Source: Linanthus parryae
Lineage: Eukaryota > Streptophyta > Magnoliopsida > Ericales > Polemoniaceae
Direction of reading: 5' to 3'
NCBI GenBank assembly: GCA_023055425.1
Contig: JALGPY010000009.1
Span: forward strand, 31,167,275 to 31,231,274
Length of the DNA: 64,000 nucleotides
Both the position numbers and the translations under genes were made by a program. This document shows, one piece after another, positions 1-11,660 of this stretch (the first letter of the stretch is position 1; each line of letters opens with the position of its first letter). The notes below the pieces were generated by a model, which saw nothing but the letters and a program-made list of their open reading frames with translations, did not search any database and was not told where the DNA came from.

Positions 1-2526
1 CGCCTGCTGAAGGACGCTCTCGGATGCGAAAGCATTAGCAGCACTTGTCCTTACCTCCTCAGCACCAGCATGGACACCTTCATCCATCGGCACAGCATCA
101 GCTTCGACATCATCGGAAAGTTCGATGATATCTTCGCGAGGCTCACTTGCATGTCCAGCAGCTGCGACGGGCCTCTCGGTATGGGAGCTCGGAATTGGAA
201 CATAGGATGCAGAAGGCTGACTTCTCTGCTCCAGCTCAGGTTCCTCAGCATGACCTGCGATATTAAGTGCGACGATATGAGGTAACTTGTGTTATAAGTT
301 ATTTCGCTATCTTTTACTAAAGCAAAGAGTAAGCACCTCCACGCAAAGGTGGGATTGAGGTATCCTCATCATACACTAGGGACGTGGAACCGTGCCCTAT
401 CAGTGTGTCCTCACTAAGCAAGTCTTTAAGAGAAGCGTGACCTGGGATGCGAGTAAACCAGTCATGATTCTGCCTCAAGTGGCTACAGCCTAGTATGTGC
501 ATATCACTCAAATGATTACCTGAGGGTTCTCCGCATTTGCCTACTAACCAACGGCGAATGTCAGCCTTTGACACACCGTGCTTTAACGCACCCACAATGA
601 CATCTCTATAAGTTACTGCGAGATTGAAGATCTCACCTTTATCGCCGCCTGCGATCTCTTCGAAATCCGCCTGGACTTGCTCCAAGGCCTCTGCATCCTC
701 TCCGGGAACCTCATCTTCCTCCTCCACATGAGGAGCCACTTCTTCGGGAAGCTCGTCTTCCTCCCCAACTGGGCGCGCTAAGTCGTCAACATGCTGCTCT
801 TCGAGGCTCCGCTGTTTCACACACTCGAGCTCCTCTTCCTCTCGCTGCCTTCTTCTTTTAGCAGCCTCCGCGGCTGTCTTCCGGGACTCAGCAAGAACGT
901 CCTCGCTTATGGGATCATCTGAAATGCCAGAATGGGCATCTCTCTTTTGTCTCTTGGCCGCAAGGCCACCAACGGTTCCATCATCATCATCTGCGAATAC
1001 ACGATTGGTTCAAAGAAAAGAATTGCAAAGAAGTTATGATAACGGGAAAGGAAATGCGACGGAAGTACCTCCTGATTCTTCCTCGTGCATCACAACTGTT
1101 ACTTCTTCTTCATCACTTGCTTGGGGCTCCTGCCTCTCTTCCTCTTCCTCTTGGTTGAACGGAACGAAAGTCTCAACTGCGAGATCTTTTCGCACTTTGC
1201 TGGGCATGCGACCTTTGCCTTTGTCCTTGATAGAAAGGGACCTCACTGGAGGAGAAGCTGGAGCACTTCTAGGGGAAGAAATCGTAATTCCCTTTTGCCT
1301 AGGTCTCTTCACTCTCGGCGCCGCAGTCGCTGGAGGGGACGGGTCATCTCTAGGAGGAGACGGAGCCGGAGGATTGTCTATCAGCTGTTGCGCGCTTCTG
1401 TCTCGCCTGGGGGACACCACTTATCAAGCTTAAGAGCAGTCGGAGCATAAGACGGCCATCGCTCGAAAACCCACATTGTCAAAAAGGAAATATTGACAAA
1501 GGTCAGAACATCGAGGCGGCCACGCGACTCCCTCATAGCCAGAACCAGCTGATCGAGCCTATAATACAACGTGCCCAAGACCAAGGGTCCGAGTGCGACT
1601 CTTTGGCCAAGAGCAAGCCTCACAGCAAGTGGCAACACATGGTAGAAGACTCCGTCATGGGGGTGACCATCAATCAAGTACCTCGACAGCCAGGCACAGA
1701 GAAAAGCACAAAGGGTCAAATGATAACCCTTGCCCTCTACGTAATTCTCGGCCTCCGGGTCCTCACTCAGAAGTTTCTTAGTAATGCTGTTGTTCGCATA
1801 GTCTCGGAAGAAGTACTGCAACCATTTGTTCCAGGTATTCTTCGCAGACGTATCAACCAGCTGCCAGGTCGGAAGAGGCTTTGTAGTGGTCCACCGAGTG
1901 GAGATTTTCTTTACCTCTGCTAGGCATTCCTCCATCTGCGTGTACAAGGCAATCTCCGCAGATGTCCTCAAAGGACTCAAAGGGTCCACTTCACCCATGG
2001 GGGAAAGCTCGTACAGCATTTGCACGTCCTCGAGCGTGGGAGCAGCCTCGAACTCAGCAAAATGGAACGTGTGAGTCGCAGGCGAGTAACGGGACAGAAG
2101 GTCTAGAAGCATGGACTGATCCAGCTTCACGGCAGCACCCTTCATAGCACGGATAGCAAAGTATACGCCGGCTTCATTAAGAGTCTCGGCGTGATGATCC
2201 AACACGTGGTCAATCCACTCATCCATATAGTCCAATTTCAGGACGAACGCCTGAGTAGAAATCGCAGTATATGGGAAGTGCCCGTTCTCGATCCCCAATC
2301 GAACTACATCCTCGCAACCAACCAACTCGAGCAAGGCTGAGTTAACTGGGCGAGTCAGCGTCAGCAATCGCTCAACTGGAACAGGATCAGGCATCCTCTT
2401 CGCCTTTACCCTCGCATGGTAGAAATCTTTGCCGCCTAAAAAGGGGGCTTTTCGCCACAAGGCCTGCGGAAGCTCGGGTATCTCTTCATCTTCCTTCACG
2501 GGCCTGGTTACTCTTGTCTTGGCCAT
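1..2526 (-). pseudogene. Antisense PMD-protein gene of Tat-like element, copy 1 (internally deleted, 3' end off window)
   Basis: Minus-strand gene carried antisense to its element. Seen: the ATG at 2526-2524 is followed by about 380 codons of plant mobile domain protein, including the TLEDV core also found in the other copy. The sequence then jumps at about 1383 into what is exon 2 elsewhere, removing about 0.96 kb (the rest of the PMD exon, the first intron and the start of exon 2). Exon 3 (990-337) is fully open here, where copy 2 has a stop codon. The introns 255-336 and about 991-1066 have GT-AG borders, and the last exon visible begins at 254. The pyrimidine-rich stretch and AG just before the ATG suggest a 5'UTR intron. 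Inference: a defective allele of the gene described at 40648-44937. Confidence 0.8.
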
Positions 2527-3200
2527 TCCTGCGGAAGAGCAAGAAAAAGGGGGGGAGAAATACCACACATCAGTTTGAATTTTGGAATTCGAGATCTATG
2601 CAAAGGAAAACGAACAGTTCCGGTACCGATTTCAGAAATTGGGGAGTTGCAAGATCCGATATTGTTGAAAGAATAAAACGAAGCGGGTTCAAAGATCAAA
2701 GCCTCTTCACAAATCTCGTGGGTTTACAGATTCAACGCAGTTCAAGGCAAACACTGGTATTTTAAATCAAAATTAAACGAGGCCAACCTTGTTTTCTTGA
2801 AGCTTGCTTGGATATGCACAATTGAAGAACACGATTTGCAGTTCTGAACTGATGATTGATGATCTGAATCTGCTCTCGAAGATCTCCGGGTACCATTCAC
2901 TTTATGAGAAAGAGATGATGCTTTGCAATAATGGGCATACAAGGTATTTATCCAAAAGAATGAAGGGTTGCGTCCCTTCAGTAGTCGAATCGCAACCGTC
3001 ACCGTCGTATCGCGCAATCACAGGACAAGCTGACGTCACGCCTAAAACCCTAAAGGCCAGACGGCACGACTCTAGGGGTTTTAGGTCATAATGGCACGCA
3101 CGGGGGCTGAACTTACCCGTATTTGAATTGGTGCGTGGCGGCGACGCGTATGTTGGTTTCCGCGCATGGAAGTCTATACGGCTATGAGTCTTCACGCGCA

Positions 3201-3213
3201 GAAAGGGGGCTAA
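3201..3213 (+). promoter_or_regulatory. Polypurine tract of Tat-like copy 1
   Basis: A purine run (gaaaggggg, then ctaa) lies directly before the LTR start TGTAGATA. The same tract precedes the 3' LTR of the second copy at 45613-45625. By position it primes plus-strand DNA synthesis. Confidence 0.75.
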
Positions 3214-3840
3214 TGTAGATACTGCTTTCTGACATGACAGATCTTGGCCACGTGGCAACCATCCAGCACACCATATTGTGCTCCACACACACAGGATCAC
3301 CAGCCGAGCTGATCCATGTGGGGGCTGCGAGACAGAGCCCTCGCATACCACTGCACGGGACTTGTAGGGACTTAGTGGTTTGGAGGCTAGAGTAAGCCCT
3401 GTCGCGTGCGAGCCAAGCCCGCACGCGACCTTTAGTAACTGTTTTGAGAGATCTATGGCACGAGCTCCCTAGACCCGGTCAATCCGGTCAAACCCGGTCA
3501 ACCTCGTAACGGTTCCGGTATTCGCGCACCACGTGCTCTAACGGTTCCTATATACTCGGACGAACGTGCCGTTATGGTTAAGCTAATTAAGCCGCCATCA
3601 ATGGGCGCATTAACCACACTACAACGGTCACGTTCTCCAGTATATATATATCGTTAACCTTTCCATACAAAAGAGGACACACTCGCCATACGCGGAAGCT
3701 CTGCCAAACCTCGGTCTCTCTCTCAGACATTGCTACTGACTTACTCTCTCCCTACACACACCCCTACTCTTCCTGTGCGATCCTTGATCCACTGCACACG
3801 GTGCACACGGAGGTCTCCCCGCCGGAATCTCTTGTGCACA
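3214..3840 (+). repeat. 3' LTR of Tat-like copy 1 (627 bp)
   Basis: It begins TGTAGAT and ends TGTGCACA, and has the same length, 627 bp, as the two LTRs at 31870-32496 and 45626-46252. It contains ACGTG (G-box-like) cores, one near the start (ccacgtggc) and one in the middle (accacgtgc). Two TATA-like stretches follow (ctatatac, then tatatata), as expected of an LTR promoter. Confidence 0.93.
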
Positions 3841-4689
3841 ACGGTAATGCCTTTTGGATTAAGTAATTCTCCTGCAGTGTTCATGGATCTAATGAATCGT
3901 GTCATGCGAACGTTTCTGGATCGATTTGTAGTCGTCTTTATTGATCACATCCTCGTTTACTCAAACAGGGAAGAAGAACATCAAGAACACCTCAGGGAAG
4001 TATTGGAGACTTTGAGACATGAGAAGTTGTATGCTAAGCTCTTGAAATGTGAGTTTTTGCTAAATCATATTCCGTTTCAGGGTCACATAATCTCGAAGGA
4101 AGGGATATCAGTGGATCCAGGAAAGATTTCAGCAGTTAAAGAATGGCCAACTCTGAAGAATGTGTCATAAATAAGAAGTTTTCAAGGATTAGCAAGTTAT
4201 TACCAACTTTTTTTGAAAGATCTCTCAAAGATCGCTAGACTGATGGCTACGCTAACCAAGAAGGCAGTAAAGTATCAATGGAGCGAAGATTGTGAAGAAG
4301 CATTCCAGACATTGAAGGAAAAGTTGACTACAGCACCAGTGTTAGCTTTACCCAATGATTCTGGCGAATTTTATTTTTACAGCGACGCATCGAAGATGGG
4401 CCTAGGACGTGTTCTTATGCAGGACAGAAGGGTTATTGCCTATGCCTTGATACAACTGAAAATTCATGAAGAGAACTATGTTACGCATGATTTGGAGCTT
4501 GCGGTAATAGTTTTTGCATTGAAGATATGGAGACATCATCTATATGGTACAGTGTGTAGATTCTATACGGACCATAGCAGTCTCAAGTACATCTTCACGC
4601 AGAAGGAGCTATACAACATGCAAAGACGTTGGCTAGAGATTATAAAGGATTATGACTTACGTATCCAGTATCTCGAAAGGAAGGAATAA
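3841..4689 (+). pseudogene. Ty3/gypsy reverse transcriptase (C-terminal part) and RNase H, disrupted
   Basis: The reading begins [19 protein letters not shown], the typical middle of a gypsy RT. The catalytic YxDD box is changed to FIDH, so the second aspartate is lost. A TAA at 4168-4170 sits where the family normally has Glu before IRSF. The frame reopens into the RT tail and an RNase H with FYFYSDAS and an H/D motif (YTDHSSLKY). A frameshift near 4680 separates the usual NVVADALS tail. The protein was polymerase and RNase H for element replication; this copy cannot be active. Confidence 0.87.
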
Positions 4690-6248
4690 CGTGGTAGCTG
4701 ATGCGTTAAGCCAAAAATCGAGCCATACTTTAGTTCTATGCTAGTTTTTCCAGACTGGCTATGCCATGAGTTTCGAAAGCTCGAGATTGAAGTGGTGGAA
4801 CAAGGTGGAGTGAAGAATATTCTTGGGAATATGACAGTTGTGCCATGTATCTTAGAAGAGATAAGGAGTAACCTGCTAGGAGATGTGAAGCTGGAAAAGG
4901 TAAAGAAGAAGATTGGATAAGGGCAAACGAAGGATTTTAAGATCCATGAAGATGGAATTATCTGCTACAAGGAGATATGGTGTGTGCCACGTAAGTGTTC
5001 GGAAACCAAGGATAGTTGATGTGTGAAGCGCACAACACACCCTATTCAGTACATTTAGGAGGTGACAAACTCTATAAGGATTTGAAGAAGATGTTTTGGT
5101 GGCCCAACATGAAAAAGGAAGTAGCAGAGTTTGTGGAAAGATGTTTACCCTATCAGAAGAAATTTGAGCATAAAAGAATGGGAGGCTTAGTTAAACCATT
5201 GGATGTTCCAGTGTGGATGTGGGATTCAATTTCGGTAGATTTTCTGACTGCTTTGCCGACATCAAAGAATGGACAGAATCAGATATGGGTCGTGGTTGAC
5301 AGATTAACCAAGACAGCAAGGTTCATGCAGTCTCGAGCTCTATAGTTTCCGACAGAGATCCTAAATTTCTCTTTCACTTCAGGTAAGCACTCCAGGAGGC
5401 ATTGGGAACTCATTTGAAGTTCAGTACAGCGTTTCACCCTGCTACGGATGGACAAACTGAGAGGAAAATTCAGACATTGGAATATATGCTAAGGTCTTGT
5501 GTTATGGACTTTCAAGGTTCAAGGGTTGATAAATTACCTCTGATAGAGTTTTCCTACAACAACAGTTACCACGCCAGCATTGGCATGGCACCACATGAAG
5601 CGTTGTATGGAAGAAAATGTTTAACACCACTGTGTTGGAGCGACATAAGCGAGACGATAGTGATTGTTACACAGTTAATTGAAGATATGACATATCAGAC
5701 GAGACTTATCCAACAGCAAATGAGGCAGCTCGGGATAGGAAAAAGTCCTACGCTGATCAAAAGAGGACACCATTGGAGTTTCAAATTGGAGAAAAATCAT
5801 TCCTTAAATTTTCTCCTACCAAGGCAGTCATGAGGTTCAATCAGAAAGAGAAGATGTGCCCAAATTCATTGGACCTTACGAAGTCATAGAGAAGATTGGA
5901 GAAGTAGCTTATCGGTTGGATCTACCATCAAATTTGGGTCGTGTTCACAATGTATTCCACATATCTTAGCTGAAGAAGTACGTGCCTGACCCGTCTCATG
6001 TATAAGTTCCCGAACCGGTAGAATTGGATCCTTCGTTGAGTTATGAGGAGCATCCTGTCAAGGTTTTAGACACCAAGACAAGGGACCCGCAACAAGAGTG
6101 TCAAGCTGGTAAAGGTCTTGTGGACAAATCACTCACAGAAGAGGCAACATTGGAAGCGGAGGAAGATATGAGGAAGAAGTATCCTTACCTTTTGACGAGG
6201 TATATTGAGTTCAGAGGATGTCACTCCTTTAAGGGGGAGAGAATGTAA
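4690..6248 (+). pseudogene. Ty3/gypsy integrase and chromodomain-like tail, disrupted
   Basis: The zinc-binding N terminus is at 5016-5180, with His and His but a Tyr in place of one Cys (CLPYQ). The first catalytic Asp follows (SVDFLTALP). About 33 residues are missing near 5342, before the second Asp (SDRDPKF, about 5348-5370). The Glu region (ATDGQTERK) is at about 5440-5470. After integrase comes a core like HNVFHIS, then a chromodomain-like stretch at 6024-6210 (YEEHPVKVLD...TEEATLEAE), which in this lineage directs insertion to heterochromatin. Stops at about 5343, 5833 and 5968 break the frame. Confidence 0.82.
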
Positions 6249-6410
6249 TTCTTCGGTTTTGAATCATTTAAAAAAATCCTTATAGTATATTGCTCATCAT
6301 ACATGACCTTACATTTAGTATCTATACCCTAGAATGGAGACTCATACCTTAGTGTCGTTTAGAAGTTAGTTTAGTCTTCGAGGACGAAGCTCTCTTTAAG
6401 GGGGGAAGGA
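6249..6410 (+). other. Short 3' untranslated region and polypurine tract of the chromodomain element
   Basis: This non-coding stretch between the end of pol and the LTR ends in an aaggggggaagga purine tract (6399-6410) directly before the LTR. Confidence 0.7.
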
Positions 6411-7404
6411 TGAAATACCCCGTTTTGTAGATATGGGTATTTTATGATATTATTATAAGTGTTGGGAGTAAATTTTTACTGTGTGAAAGTTAATTTTTAT
6501 TGTTATTAACAACTTTGGGTTTTTGTGTCTTTTTCCTAACTTAATAAGTGTCTTTTAACTAAACTCAGGGGTAGTGGGTGTCTCTTTAACTAAACATGTG
6601 GGGATAAGTGTCTTTTAGCATTAATTTGTATCATCTTCTTCTCCAAAACTCCTCCTACAGGAAGGAGAAGAATTCCGACAACTTCCTCATCCTCATCCAA
6701 CTCTAACTCCGCCAAATCCGTCTCCTTTTCACCCAAATTGAGTCCAAATCCTCTCCCAACTCAACATAGACCAATAATTTCTCACCAAGAAAACAATTTT
6801 TCCCGAAAATAAGACCTAATTCGGAATCGAAATCAACCCGGAAACATCCCTACTACTCGCCGGATTCTTCACCCAAAAGCCTATATAAACCCACCTCAAA
6901 CTCATATTTTGACCCACACCAACACCAAATAATATCTCCCTCTCAATCACACACTCTCACTCTTTCTCCCGACGCCGCTCGACGCTGCTGCCCGCCTCCA
7001 CCGCCGCTCTTCGACGTCGTTCCCTCTTTCTTCCGGTAAACTCCCAACTTGATTCTTGTCTGATTCTTGTTGAGTTTCCATGAAAAATCAAAGCTTTGGG
7101 TTGAGGAAAATTTTTCCAGGGGGTTTTATGTGGAAGAAAGTGATATACAAGATGTTGTAAACCTTGGGGGGTCTTTTTTCATTTTATAAAACTGATTAGG
7201 GGGTTAGTGGGCTGTTATTAAACAATAGGAGGAGTTGTTATAGTTCTAGGATTTTCTTTATTTCTTTTACTTTTCATAAAACTAGTATTTTGTTAAGAAC
7301 CATGTTGTCAAAATAAGTTCTCTAATGTGAATCTAGAAGAAGTTTATTTATATATACAATTCTAGTATATTCTTTTATACGCAAATCTTATACTAAAAAG
7401 TTTG

Positions 7405-7436
<32 letters not shown>

Positions 7437-8611
7437 TATCGTATAATAAAAAGGTTGTATTTTTATTTTACCCAAGTAAAGTTTTGGGAAAATTAATAAG
7501 GGGTGGTATGCATTGCATATAGGACTTTGTTTGTGTATGTGTGTTAGCAATATGTTAATTAGAATATTACTAAACTTGTAGGCAACGAGATCTCAGACGA
7601 TGGATATGTCGAATATTATGACTGACTTGCTATAATTGCTTTTGTTTGAGGTAAGTACACATGCCAGGCCTATCGCCCTTTCCTTATTTTGTGTCAAAAC
7701 TGTGTTTTATGATTTATTATCTCAAAATGAAATATCTACTTTAGGTGTTTTTATTTTAGCATCTGGTTGATTTTACTAAAGTGATGTTATCACAACTATC
7801 ACATGAGAAATTAATAAAACGTAATGACGTAAAGTGGAATAGTTGTACCCGGGGAACATTTTATTTTGGGTTTGGTCGATGTTGATGACGATCGCTTGAC
7901 CAATTTTATTTTATTTTACTCGGCCGCAACAGCCCCGAGTCGCTCCTTCGACTTACCTCTCGGGCCGCAAGAAGTCTTAGGGGGTTTTCGACACTTATGG
8001 TCTTGGTAGCTTGTGATTGTTGATTCTTCCCCATGTCAATGACATAAAATATGGATTCCCAATACTTGGACCTTTATTGTTTAAATTTGAAAGTCCTGAT
8101 TGGACAAAGAAGAGAGATTGGGAATATTTCCCCAAGTAAAATGCTAGAAGTGAAATTTGGTGAATCTTTTTTTTGAACTTATACTCATACTTCATATCTT
8201 TATTTTCAAAGTATTGTATCTTGTTTAAAATCGTGCCTCATAATCTGTTTACATGTCTGGGTGTTTATTTACTCAGTATTTCCGCTGACTTTTGGAAATT
8301 GTGGTGTTCTCTTTTGATTTCTACACCACAGGTTTAGATGGGAGCTCGGCGTAACGGGAGCGCGACTCATCACAGTATTTAGAAACTTTCACAATAATAA
8401 TTCTTAGAACTTCATTTAGTATTAGATAATTCTAGTTGGTTTTAAGCCCGTGTTTGAGGCAAAACGATTTGAGTTTTTGATAAGTATTACTTTTAAGATT
8501 TTATGGATGTCATGTTGGATCCTCTATTTTAAACCTCCTAGTATCAGGGTTTAATCTCGAGTACGGAGTGACGCCCCCGGGTTTCTGGCTTGGTCATTTT
8601 GGGGTGTTACA
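6411..8611 (+). repeat. 3' LTR of the chromodomain Ty3/gypsy element (2.2 kb)
   Basis: It starts TGAAATACCCC at 6411 and ends GGGGTGTTACA at 8611. The ends form a short imperfect inverted repeat with TG...CA termini. It follows the polypurine tract directly. I saw no long open reading frame in it. A (TA)n tract lies inside at about 7404-7439. Confidence 0.82.
7404..7439. repeat. (TA)n simple repeat
   Basis: An alternating TA run, interrupted by a few A residues, inside the 2.2-kb LTR. Confidence 0.9.
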
Positions 8612-8654
8612 TTCTCAGTTAAGGTCCTTCGTTCTGTGTTGGATGGGGCTACCA

Positions 8655-8669
8655 CCCCCCCCCCCCCCC
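8655..8669. repeat. Poly-C run (15 bp) at truncation point of copia A
   Basis: Fifteen consecutive C lie next to the point where copia A ends and flanking DNA begins. This could be a slippage tract or a junction scar. Confidence 0.8.
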
Positions 8670-8679
8670 TTCTCAACAC

Positions 8680-9807
8680 CATCTTCATCAAAATCATCAT
8701 TTCCATCGTCATCTTCCATCTGTGGAATCTCTATCTCTGGATATTCTCCAAGAACCTCTTCTCCACCTGTAGCACTAGGGGAGTATCTAGACTGAGGTGG
8801 GAAGCCAAAAGTTCCTTTGACTTTTAAGACATATCAATATCTTCAATAGTCTTGTTATGATAGAAAACCACATACCTGCTTCTTATCAGCTTCCTATTAA
8901 CTAGATCTCATAGCCTGTAGCCAAACTCCGCATCTCCATAGCCCACAAAAACACATGGATTGGCTTTGTCATCAAGCTTAAGTCGTTTATCATTGGGTAT
9001 ATGCGCGAACGCCTTGCAACCAAACACCTTCAGATGAGAGTATGGGGCATATTTACCATGACATACCACATATGGAATCTCAAAACCCAAAGGAGAAGAT
9101 GGAGACCAGTTAATCACATAACAGGCAGTACAAACTGATTTACCCAAGAATGACTTTGGCATCTTTGCCATTCTGAGGATACATCAAACTCTCTCAACAA
9201 TAGTCCGGTCCATGCTCTCGTCAACGCCATTGTGTTGTGGGTTACGTGGAACCGTCATCTCATGCCGAATACCCTAGACATCACAATAGGTTTCGAAATC
9301 GTTTGAATTATATTCTTTACCATTGTCTGTATGTAGACGCTTTAAAGGATTTCTTGTCTCTCTTTCAACCATGGCATGGAACTTCTCGAAGTACTCAAAT
9401 ACTTCATCTTTAGTCTTCAGGAAATACACCCACACTTTGCGTGAAGCATCTTCAATACAGGTCACAAAGTATCTGCGACCACCAATAGACTCCACCTCTA
9501 TGGGACCACACACATGAGAGTGCACTAACTCCAGTATCTTCGAATTTCTTTTAGCATAGGAACTAAATGTAATCCTGTGGTGTTTTCCAAACAAGCAATA
9601 ATCACAAGGATTTAGTGGTGTAACTTTGGCAAAAGGAATTAGAGACCTCCTTTCCAGAATCTTCAACCCTTTCTTACTCATGTGAGCAAGCTTCCTGTGC
9701 CACAAGTTTGGTGATGCTGCATCTTCAAATGCATTCAGGGTATCACCAAGTACCTCCACATGAGTCTTGTAGAGCGTGCAACAAGCTTCTTCTCTAGCCA
9801 CGACCAT
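8680..9807 (-). pseudogene. Copia A pre-integrase and integrase domain, broken
   Basis: At about 9700-9600 a zinc-binding pre-integrase segment is visible (LWHRKLAHMSKKGL...CDYCLFGKHH). The integrase core follows with HSHVCGPIE (an Asp-to-His change at the first catalytic position), then HTDNGKEY for the second Asp. The frame breaks at 9274. The C-terminal core continues at 9171-8908 (VFGCKAFAHIP, VFVGYGD), and the RSRYVVFYHNKTIEDID linker at about 8880-8820 marks the approach to RT. The stretch that should hold the catalytic Glu is partly missing. Confidence 0.82.
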
Positions 9808-10140
9808 TTATCCATTGGTCATCTTCCACTACCACTACCAAAGTAGCTTTTATTTCCTTGGCAATCTAGAGCAATACCAGAGAGTAGGTTTAGTCGCAAA
9901 TCAGGAATATGGCGTACGTCTTTCAACACCATCTTGCACCCAACATTGGTTTGGTTGCAAATATATCCAATCGCAGTGATCTTCGAGGTACTTCTATAAC
10001 CCATCTTCACAGTACCAAAGTCTCCATCTTCATTGGCGGTGAGGAAATCTCATCTTGAATTTGCATGGTGTGAAGCGGATGTATCAACAACCCACTCGAT
10101 TTCCTGATTCGCTACAACATGAAGGCATTCTTCTTCTCCC
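9808..10140 (-). pseudogene. Copia A protease region, broken
   Basis: On the minus strand the residues before 9819 read as the copia aspartic protease and its downstream strand (VKMGYRS, VLKDVRHIPDLRLNLLSG). The active-site motif is DTSAS rather than DTGAS. A stop follows it closely, and another (after MTNG) separates it from the pre-integrase frame. Confidence 0.75.
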
Positions 10141-10319
10141 ACTAAGAGTACCACAATTCCTGTGAGATTGTGGCAGTCGTATCATCATCCTTACCCTTTT
10201 CATTCTTCTGGTTATTTCTATTGTCGCCTTGGTTCTGATCATTCTTCAAGAATCAGTACGATATTTCCATGTGACCCTGCCTTCCACATTTTTAGAACGT
10301 GACCTTAGATCTTGGTTGA

Positions 10320-11003
10320 TCATTCCTGGACTTGGTTCTGATCATTCCTGGACTTGCCGCGACCTCTGTTCTTGTTCCTTATTTGTCTTCTCCCTTGATT
10401 CTTGTTCTTGTCTTTATTCTCCGTGACAAGAGCATGCGCGTTGTAGGAGCCCATATCCTTCCTCCTTGCCTCCTCGTTGAACATCGCATCCTTATCATGG
10501 ACACCTTTTTGCCAGGGGCATAATTTCCCAATGACACGACCAACGTCACCCACGAGGTTGGTAGGGAGCTAAGCAGCAACAAGGCTTGTGTCTCATCATC
10601 CCAATCGAGCTTAACGGTAGCAAATTGGTTTATGAGACTCTGAAACTCACTCAAGTGCTCAGCAACTTGTTGACCGTCTCTGTACTTCAAGTTCACGAGT
10701 GATCTCATCAGCAACTCTTTGTTCCTGGCAGTCTTCCTCTCATACATTCCCTCCTACTTCATCCATAGCTAGTAGGCATCCGTCTCTTGAGAAACTTGGT
10801 GGGACACCGAATTTTCAATCCACTGGTGGATAAGACCAATCTTCTTCATGTTCATCTTGGTCCACTCATCATTTAGTTTCTGCTGGCTTGACCCCTTTGG
10901 CGAGAATTGGGTCCATACGCAATAAAGAAATTCTTGCATCCTAGGCTTCCATATCAAGTCATTGGTAGTTTTAAATTTGATCATGGAACCCGTTGACTCC
11001 CCC
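10320..11003 (-). pseudogene. Copia A gag, broken
   Basis: It starts at an ATG at about 11003 (MGESTGSMIKF) and contains the WKPRMQEFLY and HLSEFQSLINQ segments typical of a copia gag (UBN2-like). Two stop codons near 10770-10750 and frame changes near 10520 break it. It lies just downstream (on the minus strand) of the primer binding site. Confidence 0.75.
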
Positions 11004-11012
11004 ATTAAACCT

Positions 11013-11025
11013 GGATCTGATACCA
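11013..11025 (-). promoter_or_regulatory. Primer binding site of copia A
   Basis: On the minus strand this reads tggtatcagatcc, close to the tggtatcagagcc initiator-methionine-tRNA site used by most plant copia elements. It lies just inside the LTR end. Confidence 0.8.
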
Positions 11026-11029
11026 CTTT

Positions 11030-11660
11030 TGTTGGACCACGGGGTGATAATCGACGGACTAGAACGCGCAAACTGCACCAAGAACAAGTGCAGAAAAGTA
11101 GAAGATGTAGGACACAATATTTAACGTGGGAAAAACTCCCTAATCAAGAGGGACAAAACGACCCACAAAAGATTCCACTATAACACTTACAATGGGTAAA
11201 CAAATCCTCCACAAGAACGTTGGTAAACAAACTAGAAACTAATAACCGGGTAAAACAAAACCTCACTTCAAGGTGGAAACCAATCAAACTAATTGCTAAA
11301 TAAATTACCCGGAATTAGTTCATGAATCCTATCGTCATCGTTGCGAACGGTCACGTCGCGGAAATCTTCTATCCGTCTCGCGTTTGACGCACGCGAGGAA
11401 AATTCTCTTGTCTTCTTGTGTGACCACCTCTCCTACACAAGGTAACACTATGTTTCTTGAGTGAGTGTCACTTAAGGAAATCCCATGTGATCAACGATCA
11501 CACAATCACAAGCACTCACAAAGAGCCATGGACATCTCTTTTCTCATAAGAAGCAAACAAATGGTGGTATACTCAAAACCAAAGCCATGATGCCTTAAAT
11601 ACTACACTGGTGGCGGTGAACATGTACACAATGGAGTCCTTTTGACTTTTCTATAAGCCA
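11030..11660 (-). repeat. 5' LTR of copia A (about 631 bp)
   Basis: In plus coordinates it runs from TGTTGGACC (11030) to AAGCCA (11660), so both ends are TG...CA. The inner end is fixed by the primer binding site. The outer end is inferred from the TG/CA rule and the start of the neighbouring LTR at about 11668. Confidence 0.65.

Larger units (their letters stand above)
1..3840 (+). mobile_element. Tat-like Ty3/gypsy retrotransposon, copy 1, 3' end only
   Basis: This is the 3' end of an LTR retrotransposon whose 5' part lies left of the window. It matches the 3' end of the complete element at 31870-46252 closely and in the same order: antisense PMD gene, polypurine tract, 627-bp LTR. Its right terminus (TGTGCACA, ending at 3840) abuts reverse transcriptase codons of a different Ty3/gypsy family, so this copy inserted into that element. 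The five bases after the terminus (3841-3845, acggt) should be the target-site duplication; the partner lies outside the window. Relative to the complete copy it has lost about 0.96 kb near position 1383. Confidence 0.9.
3841..8611 (+). mobile_element. Chromodomain Ty3/gypsy element (Tekay/Del-like), 5' part missing, decayed
   Basis: It retains the end of the reverse transcriptase, RNase H, integrase, a chromodomain-like tail and a 2.2-kb 3' LTR. The 5' LTR, gag, protease and first half of RT are separated from it by the Tat-like insertion whose terminus is at 3840. The long LTR starting TGAAATACCCC and ending GGGGTGTTACA, plus a chromodomain after integrase, fit the Tekay/Del chromovirus lineage; the lineage call is from memory of that family, not from a search. 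Several stops, frameshifts and deletions make it non-autonomous. Confidence 0.85.
8640..11660 (-). mobile_element. Ty1/copia element A, 3' truncated, minus strand
   Basis: Read on the minus strand it has an LTR (11660-11030), a primer binding site, gag, protease, pre-integrase and integrase in the copia order. The sequence stops near 8640, in the linker between integrase and RT, at a run of 15 C. RT, RNase H and the 3' LTR are absent. Multiple stops and frameshifts interrupt every domain. The lineage within Ty1/copia is not assigned. Confidence 0.85.

Noticed and set aside
2902..3424. Minus-strand open frames over the Tat-like LTR (also at 31735-32157 and 45308-45913)
   Set aside because: They recur only because the LTR recurs; they have no domain, and LTR promoters on the other strand overlap them.
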